In this document: positions 16,184-20,550 of the stretch, one piece after another
How positions within the stretch are numbered: position 1 is the stretch's first letter
Layout: every line of letters begins with the position of its first letter
From: CAZKUR01 sp964556005
Lineage (GTDB): Bacteria > Bacteroidota > Ignavibacteria > Ignavibacteriales > Ignavibacteriaceae
Assembly: GCA_964556005.1 (NCBI GenBank)
Contig: CAZKUR010000069.1
Coordinates: 1 to 20,550, forward strand
Direction: 5' to 3'
Length of the DNA stretch: 20,550 nt
Program-made: the position numbers and the translations under genes
Notes under the pieces: model-generated
Database searches by the model: none
What the model was told of the DNA's origin: nothing
Seen by the model: the letters and a program-made list of their open reading frames with translations, nothing else

Positions 16184-16215
16184 GACGGTACCTTCTCTAA
16201 TTATTCGTTCACTTG

Positions 16216-16296
16216 TAAAACGTAAGACGATAAACGTATAGACGATGAACATCTAATAGTTTGTTTTCATTTTCTTTTTGCCGTCTTTTGTTTTAC
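16216..16296. repeat. Inverted and tandem repeats in the leader of the exported-protein gene
   Basis: GTAAAACGTAAGAC (16216-16229) and GTCTTTTGTTTTAC (16283-16296) pair at 12 of 14 positions around a 53-base spacer. Next to the left arm are two near-repeats, ACGTAAGACGATAA (16221-16234) and ACGTATAGACGATGAA (16235-16250). They lie 33 to 113 bases upstream of the minus-strand start at 16183, where the promoter or 5' leader should be. This may be a fourth palindromic repeat type or an operator; the sequence alone does not decide. Confidence 0.45.
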
Positions 16297-16470
16297 ATCC
16301 CTTTTGAGATTATCGATTAAAAACTTTCTAAAGTAATCCTAATATTAATCTTAATTATTGAGGTAGGTCAAAAGATCTTCAAATCTATATCAAATTAAAA
16401 ACAAAAAAATCGAATAATTGTATCAAGGTTAATAAGTATCTGAAGTTACTCATGTATAGAAAAAAGGATA

Positions 16471-16564
16471 GTCATTCAGAAGGAATCTTGTCAAATTTAG
16501 GATGAAATCGTAATTTTCTTAAGAATCATTAGTACAGATGATAACAAGATTCTTCCGGAATGAC
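16471..16564. repeat. REP-like palindromic element, GTCATTC...GAATGAC
   Basis: A 94-base element with imperfect inverted ends. The left end starts GTCATTCAGAAGGAATCTTG and the reverse complement of the right end starts GTCATTCCGGAAGAATCTTG; 19 of the first 23 positions agree. Each end can also form its own small hairpin (ATTC with GAAT around five bases). The arms share the GTCAT start and the ATCTT tail with the element at 15361-15490. It lies between divergent genes (exported protein and lipoprotein), 140 bases before the lipoprotein start. The rest of the gap 16184-16704 holds the leader repeats at 16216-16296 and otherwise AT-rich DNA with no gene. Confidence 0.75.
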
Positions 16565-16704
16565 AGTTGAGTAGTATTATGCGTGACTTCATTAAGTATT
16601 TGATTTTCCCCTGGAAAAGAACATAAACTTTCATTAAAATTCATACTGTGTTTTTGATAAGTAGTTAAATAGTTCATCATAAACAATTATCACAGGGGCC
16701 TCAA

Positions 16705-17445
16705 ATGGGTAAATATTTTTTGATTCTTCTAGTCTTCCTGCTGGTTTTTACAAGCTGCGATAATAATAACTCTCCGGTACTCACCGGCAGTATGACGGGA
16801 TTTGTCCGGTTATATCATGACGACGGTACACCTTACCGTAACTGCAGCGGAGTAAAAGTTCAATTAGAAGGTAAAAATTATTATGATTTAACAGATAGTT
16901 CGGGTAAATATACTATAAAAAAAGTTCCGGCAGGAATTTATAATGTAGTTTTCAGTAAAGCCGGATTTGCAGTTTATAAATTAATATCAAAGGATTTCCC
17001 GGGAGGGGGTGAAGCTTACTATTCGCATGTTACTCTTTTGGAAATTCCTACATTTGAGGTTACTGATCTGACTATAGCAAAAGATACGTCAATAAATTCA
17101 TCCTATTATATAATAAGAGGAACTGCTTCAAATAAAAAAAATTACTTCAGAAATATAATTGTATTTTTTGGCAATCTAGATGTTTCCTCAGACCCATTGG
17201 GCTACAAAGATTATGATATGATACAATTGAATTCCGATTCTCTCACTTTTTATGATTATATCTCCAATTGGGAATTAAACAGTAACGGTTTTCAGACTGG
17301 GGATACCGTTTATGCTATTGCCTATTCAATATCCTCTTCAGCACAACTTTATTCAGTACAGTTTTATCCTGACCCGAATTCGGGGGGAGTTATTTTTACA
17401 GGCTTAGGAAATAAAGGGATTAAAGCAAGCTTTATCTTGAAATAA
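16705..17445 (+). CDS. Lipoprotein with a carboxypeptidase-regulatory-like domain
   Basis: A 246-residue lipoprotein. The signal peptide ends in a lipobox, FTSC, with the lipidated cysteine at residue 18, followed by DNNN; in this branch that does not by itself decide inner or outer membrane. Residues about 28-92 (GSMTGFVRLYHDDGTPYRN, then TDSSGKYTIKKVPAGIYNV) fit a carboxypeptidase-regulatory-like, transthyretin-type beta-sandwich: a sequence opening with a GxV strand, then T-D-x-x-G-x-Y, then the P-A-G-x-Y-x-V turn. The C-terminal half is beta-rich and unrecognised. An AGGGG lies about eight bases before the ATG, giving a firm start. It is probably monocistronic, with long gaps on both sides. 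Directly after it lies a decayed copy of its own beginning, so the gene has a history of duplication. Function is unknown; binding to a surface ligand or scaffold is plausible. Confidence 0.82.
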   Translation: MGKYFLILLVFLLVFTSCDNNNSPVLTGSMTGFVRLYHDDGTPYRNCSGVKVQLEGKNYYDLTDSSGKYTIKKVPAGIYNVVFSKAGFAVYKLISKDFPGGGEAYYSHVTLLEIPTFEVTDLTIAKDTSINSSYYIIRGTASNKKNYFRNIIVFFGNLDVSSDPLGYKDYDMIQLNSDSLTFYDYISNWELNSNGFQTGDTVYAIAYSISSSAQLYSVQFYPDPNSGGVIFTGLGNKGIKASFILK

Positions 17446-17453
17446 ATTTGACA

Positions 17454-17529
17454 TAAAAAATAATTATTACTCCAGGAACTTCAAATAGGAAAGTATTTTT
17501 TTTATTCCGCTCGTTTTTCGAACTGCTAA
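17454..17529 (+). pseudogene. Decayed duplicate of the upstream lipoprotein's ribosome binding site and signal peptide
   Basis: The stretch matches the DNA around the start of the lipoprotein gene at 16705. CAGGAACTTCAAATAGGAAA at 17473-17492 aligns with CAGGGGCCTCAAATGGGTAA at 16694-16713, and both continue into a long T-run after TAT. The start codon has become ATA at 17485. Read from there, the residues are IGKYFFYSARFSNC and then a TAA at 17527, compared with MGKYF and a lipobox ending TSC in the intact gene. The remainder of a second copy cannot be seen. It looks like the stump of a tandem paralogue, with the start lost and the signal peptide shortened. Confidence 0.6.
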
Positions 17530-17847
17530 TATAAATACGGGCAATTATTTTTTCTCTTTTATATTTTGTCTTGAGAAATAAAAGGTAATATTATAAGTTC
17601 ACTAACGGTTTTTATGAAAGACTCGCAAACAGTCTTGCTTGGTATTCTCGATACTCTCTTATACTGGTAATATATCGGTGTTTGGGTGGCATTGTCTTAG
17701 ATTTTACGATAATAAGATTTTTGCTTTGATGACCGGACCAATTAAAAACAGAAAATAATTTAATCTTTATCTAGTTTTTGTGTAATTCGAAAATAGAATT
17801 TACTTCAAAAATTATTGTCTAAACATCTAATATAAGGGAATGTGGTT
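17530..17847. other. Non-coding gap before the first beta-barrel gene
   Basis: About 318 AT-rich bases with stops in all frames. The only structure I see is a 6-bp hairpin, AAGACT (17618-17623) and AGTCTT (17631-17636), around a 7-base loop. It should hold the promoter of the 17848 gene, but no clear match to the Bacteroidota or sigma70 pattern stands out. Confidence 0.5.
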
Positions 17848-18492
17848 ATGAAAAAATTATCAGTCATTCTTTTGCTGTTTCTTTCTTCATCTTTATTTGC
17901 CCAGATTAATATACCTATTCAACTTGATATTGGCTTAAATCAATCATGGTTCATTTATGAAGTTGCTGTATTAAACGATTTACATGCAGATTTCAGACCC
18001 AAACTCAATCTTTCCGTTAATTATAACTTTGCTGAATTCAATAATTTTATACCTAGTGCCGGTATAAGGTATTATAATTTAGGAAGGTCTATATCGCAAT
18101 ATAATTCAAAAGCAAAAATTGATTTATATTTTATCTCCGTTCCGCTGCAATTGAAGTATAGATTAGGAATAATTAATACTAATATTTTAGTTAATGCGGA
18201 AACTTCATTCCTGTTGAAAGGCAATACCGAACTTACTAATACAGGTATTATCAATTCTACTGAGAAAAATAATATCACGGCTGAAATGAATAGATTACTA
18301 TTTTCAATCGGGATCGGAATTGAATATAATTTAAATATTGTAGGACAGACATTCGGTTTAAAATCAATATATAATTTTGGATTAACTAAGATTCCAAAAG
18401 ATGGCATATATCAAAATGCGAGCGGTCTGGAATATCAATGGGCAGGCTTTAAGGCCAATGAGTTGAGTGTTGCGCTAACATATTATTTGTAA
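17848..18492 (+). CDS. Small outer-membrane beta-barrel protein
   Basis: A 214-residue protein with a Sec signal peptide (MKKLSVILLLFLSSSLFAQ). The mature part is a run of alternating polar and hydrophobic strands, such as FIPSAGIRYYNLGRSIS, YFISVPLQLKYRLGI and LLFSIGIGIEYNLNI, ending in an aromatic strand (ELSVALTYYL). This pattern fits the outer-membrane beta-barrel families common in Bacteroidota, with about eight strands for this length. I use the ATG at 17848 because AAGGGA lies eight bases upstream; the GTG at 17842 sits too close to that site. It is preceded by the lipoprotein stump and followed by a 169-base gap to the next lipoprotein. The role is unknown; such proteins are often porins, adhesins or accessory barrels. 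Confidence 0.8.
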   Translation: MKKLSVILLLFLSSSLFAQINIPIQLDIGLNQSWFIYEVAVLNDLHADFRPKLNLSVNYNFAEFNNFIPSAGIRYYNLGRSISQYNSKAKIDLYFISVPLQLKYRLGIINTNILVNAETSFLLKGNTELTNTGIINSTEKNNITAEMNRLLFSIGIGIEYNLNIVGQTFGLKSIYNFGLTKIPKDGIYQNASGLEYQWAGFKANELSVALTYYL

Positions 18493-18508
18493 ATCTAATT
18501 TAAGTTAT

Positions 18509-18527
18509 GTGAAATAATATGTTTCAC
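18509..18527 (+). terminator. Short hairpin after the beta-barrel gene
   Basis: GTGAAA (18509-18514) and TTTCAC (18522-18527) form a perfect 6-bp stem with a 7-base loop, 16 bases after the stop at 18492. There is no T-tract, so it may be a 3' end-stabilising hairpin or chance. Confidence 0.3.
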
Positions 18528-18661
18528 GGATAAACTTGCGAAAAGAAGTTCTGTGAAGGCTGAATAATTTCTCGGTGATAGCCTCAACAATTTTATTAAA
18601 ATTTAATATAACGAGGTCAACTAATTAACTGGATGTCGGATTATTAATTAAGGTGCTGAAA

Positions 18662-19147
18662 ATGAAAATGATTTGTTTGATTCTTTTCGTAATTATCGGG
18701 TTAACAAGTTGCAGCAATGAGAATTCTGTTGGTGTGATTAATGGGATTTCAACAAATTTTAAACTTCTTAATGCTAACGGGAAAGAAAGCACATCGTTTA
18801 AGAGCGATGAAAATTTTCAGATGAAATTTTCAGTAACAAATTTAAGCGGTAATATGCTTTCATATCACTACACAGGTGTACCTGTAATTTTTGGAATAGT
18901 ACAAAATGATTCCGTGGTCGCTACTTCAGTAGATGGATTGACTTTCGCGCAGGTTGTTCTAGGAGGCAGTATAAAAAACGGAGATACCTATAGAATAAAT
19001 TGGACAGCACCATATTCACCCGGTAGACAAAGCAAATTTATTTTATCACCTGGAAAATATGAAGCAGTCGTCATACATAAGAGATTTTTTGACAATTACC
19101 AGCTTAAATCTACTGAACCAATTGAATTTACGGTAATTAAAAATTAA
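18662..19147 (+). CDS. Small lipoprotein, possibly BsuPI-like beta-sandwich
   Basis: A 161-residue lipoprotein: MKMICLILFVIIGLTSC with the lipobox cysteine at residue 17, followed by SNENS. The mature part reads as one immunoglobulin-like sandwich: ENFQMKFSVTNLSGNMLSYHYTG near 55-77, then a strand with VQNDSVVAT, then GDTYRINWTAPY and FILSPGKYEAVV near 127-145. The order of a central FSVTN strand, a V-x-x-x-x-V-A strand, a basic-polar W strand and a final SPGKYEAVV strand recalls the BsuPI-type proteinase-inhibitor domain, but the match is by eye and weak. I start it at the ATG at 18662 because AAGGTG precedes it by six bases; the frame can be extended to a GTG at 18653. It is a separate unit within the row of envelope genes. 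Confidence 0.7.
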   Translation: MKMICLILFVIIGLTSCSNENSVGVINGISTNFKLLNANGKESTSFKSDENFQMKFSVTNLSGNMLSYHYTGVPVIFGIVQNDSVVATSVDGLTFAQVVLGGSIKNGDTYRINWTAPYSPGRQSKFILSPGKYEAVVIHKRFFDNYQLKSTEPIEFTVIKN

Positions 19148-19260
19148 TCTCCCGATATTTGCAATTAACTTTTTCAATAGATTTGCTATATCAATAATCC
19201 ATTTGAAGATAAAAGTACTATTATTTTATAGTAATTTTACCGGTTAATAAAAAGATATCT

Positions 19261-19752
19261 ATGTATATGGAAAAAATTTCATCTGAAAATATCCCTGGCG
19301 GAAAAAATAAATTTCCTATTGGAATGAAAGTGCTTTTAATTTATTTGGGCTATGTTTTTATCGTAAGATTTGCTTCTTTGTGGGTGCCAATTCTATTCTT
19401 CGGGCCTTTTATAATACCAACCGGCATTGTTTTTGTCTATTATTCCATATCGATATTAATAATTGTTGTTTGTTTTTGGAGTATAATAAGAAGAATAAAT
19501 TGGGGGAGAAAATTAATTATTGCCTGGTTCGGGTTCAGCGGCTTTTACGTTTTTGCCAGTGTTATGGTTTCACTTTTATTCAAAACGGATTACCTGAATA
19601 TTTATAAAAAAACCTTTGGAAATGTAAATGTTCATCCAAGCGATACTATGATAATAATAAGTGCATTAATGTTACCTCTTATTTTAGCTGTAACTGTAAG
19701 TGCGGTAATCATCTGGTATGTATATACACGGGAGGAATTTTTTATTAATTAA
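19261..19752 (+). CDS. Four-helix integral membrane protein of unknown function
   Basis: A 163-residue protein with about four membrane segments: near 24-42 (VLLIYLGYVFIVRFASLWV), 45-73, 85-105 and a last one near 132-155 (LMLPLILAVTVSAVIIWYVY). A short basic loop, IIRRINWGRKL, lies between the second and third and should face the cytoplasm. The loop after the third, TDYLNIYKKTFGNVNVHPSD, is the only sizeable soluble part. I do not recognise a family. No ribosome binding site decides between the ATG at 19261 and the one at 19267. It sits 113 bases after the lipoprotein and 66 bases before the next barrel-like gene. Its place in the envelope row hints at a surface-related job. Confidence 0.6.
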   Translation: MYMEKISSENIPGGKNKFPIGMKVLLIYLGYVFIVRFASLWVPILFFGPFIIPTGIVFVYYSISILIIVVCFWSIIRRINWGRKLIIAWFGFSGFYVFASVMVSLLFKTDYLNIYKKTFGNVNVHPSDTMIIISALMLPLILAVTVSAVIIWYVYTREEFFIN

Positions 19753-19818
19753 AAGTGAATTAGTATATTTTAAAATAAAAACAATTTTTGTTTGACTGCA
19801 AATTCAAAAGGGGACTCT

Positions 19819-20409
19819 ATGTTAGCAGTTTTTAAAGATAAATCATTTTTTTTACAGAAATACAATCTATTTTGTAAAACGATATATTGCATCGTAATTA
19901 CAATTTTTATCCTCTCCAATCATTCATTTGGATTTCAAAAAAGTAAAATAACCGATTCAAGCAAATTTTATTTTAAGTTTCAAAGAGTTCATCTCGATAT
20001 TACATCTCTAGTATTTATCAATGATTTATCCTTATCGACGGATTTTGAAGTAGCTAAAACGAAATTACAAGATTTTGGGATTCAAGCAGGGTACAGCTAT
20101 TTAACTGCTTTAAATATTGAAGGCAAAAGATATGGTTCACCGTTTCATGATTTAAATATAATAGCGTATACATCAATTGGTTATGATAAGTCTATTACCA
20201 CCCGGTTAATCCTGGGGGGTGCCTTCCGCATGAGTGAAAAATCAAGTGAAAAGAAATATCCTGTTACAGGTTTAAAGCTGGGCGTCAGTTTCTTATTTAA
20301 TTTTAGTGAAGCAGTTAAATTATATTTTAGATATAGCGGAATTTACAATTCAACACATGAAGGTATATCTGCAATAGGATTAGGTCTTTCAATTGGATGG
20401 CCTAAATAA
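19819..20409 (+). CDS. Exported beta-barrel-like outer-membrane protein
   Basis: A 196-residue protein. The charged first 20 residues precede a hydrophobic segment (TIYCIVITIFILSNHSFGFQ) that may be a signal peptide with a long n-region. The rest alternates like outer-membrane strands: FYFKFQRVHLDITSLVF, FGIQAGYSYLTALNI, DLNIIAYTSIGYDKS, TTRLILGGAFRMS, GLKLGVSFLFNF and a final GISAIGLGLSIGWPK. I choose the ATG at 19819 because AAAGGGGA lies about seven bases upstream; the longer frame begins with a TTG at 19792 and is unlikely. The long n-region is odd and could mean that the true start lies still further in. The next gene starts 32 bases later. Function unknown. Confidence 0.65.
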   Translation: MLAVFKDKSFFLQKYNLFCKTIYCIVITIFILSNHSFGFQKSKITDSSKFYFKFQRVHLDITSLVFINDLSLSTDFEVAKTKLQDFGIQAGYSYLTALNIEGKRYGSPFHDLNIIAYTSIGYDKSITTRLILGGAFRMSEKSSEKKYPVTGLKLGVSFLFNFSEAVKLYFRYSGIYNSTHEGISAIGLGLSIGWPK

Positions 20410-20441
20410 AAAGTTAAATATTATTTATAAATGAGGTTAAT

Positions 20442-20550
20442 ATGAAAGCAAAAGAGTTAGCCGTAGACTTTTTAATCGTTTTTATCGTTACCTTTATAGT
20501 CTGTTCATTAGTAACTTATATTTATAGTTTAGTAGTCCATTCTGAGGGAA
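20442..20550 (+). CDS. Small membrane protein, 5' part only
   Basis: The frame opens at an ATG with GAGGT seven bases before it and runs to the right edge (36 codons). It begins MKAKELAVDFLIVF and continues as one hydrophobic helix (about 10-31) ending in YSLVVHSEG. It looks like a small single-helix membrane protein, or the start of a longer one. The stop is outside the window, and I cannot name a family. Confidence 0.6.
   Translation, partial: MKAKELAVDFLIVFIVTFIVCSLVTYIYSLVVHSEG

Noticed and set aside
16184..16252. Longer start for the exported protein
   Set aside because: It would put 23 unrelated residues before the signal peptide and run through the leader repeat; the internal ATG has a good ribosome binding site.
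1..20550. tRNA, rRNA, CRISPR or transposase genes
   Set aside because: I looked for tRNA arms, regular direct repeats with spacers, and transposase motifs and found none.

Overview
The window is AT-rich DNA (about one third GC by eye) from what looks like a Gram-negative member of the Bacteroidota/Ignavibacteriota (Chlorobi) branch. The signs are Sec signal peptides ending in FAQ, short lipoproteins, small outer-membrane barrels, genes without Shine-Dalgarno sites, a Bacteroidota-style TTTG/TAnnTTTG promoter before nadE, and palindromic repeats between genes. The assignment is inferred from style, not from a marker gene. No tRNA, rRNA, CRISPR array, transposase or phage gene was seen.

Region A (1-11397) is a surface-glycan or glycolipid type cluster that uses a lot of SAM. 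A partial methyltransferase leaves the left edge on the minus strand. A tight plus-strand operon follows: methyltransferase, GT4 glycosyltransferase, Wzx-like flippase. A GCGGATT-type palindromic repeat separates it from a minus-strand pair, a methyltransferase coupled to an amidohydrolase. Divergent from that pair is a B12-type radical SAM protein. It converges, with one base between stop codons, on a second minus-strand operon: a GT4 / winged-helix-like / nucleotidyltransferase-fold fusion overlapping a second radical SAM protein by ATGA. Five of these nine proteins (three methyltransferases, two radical SAM proteins) use SAM. Together the set suggests building, tailoring and flipping of a modified sugar-lipid or surface glycan. 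The product cannot be read from the sequence.

Region B (11398-15253) holds housekeeping and redox genes: glutamine-dependent NAD+ synthetase (nadE) and full-length DsbD, which carries electrons across the inner membrane to periplasmic thiols.

Region C (15254-16704) is rich in repeats. It has an AT-rich hairpin after dsbD, a REPIN-like double palindrome at 15361-15490, an exported protein of unknown function, an inverted repeat in that gene's leader, and a second REP-like palindrome at 16471-16564. Both large palindromes share GTCAT...ATCTT-type arms.

Region D (16705-20550) is a plus-strand row of small envelope proteins, mostly separated by long gaps: a lipoprotein with a carboxypeptidase-regulatory-like domain, a decayed copy of that lipoprotein's start, a beta-barrel protein, a second lipoprotein, a four-helix membrane protein, a second barrel-like protein, and the start of a small membrane protein cut by the right edge.

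The strongest leads for something new are the fused GT4/nucleotidyltransferase with its radical SAM partners, and the repeats whose arms appear to covary.
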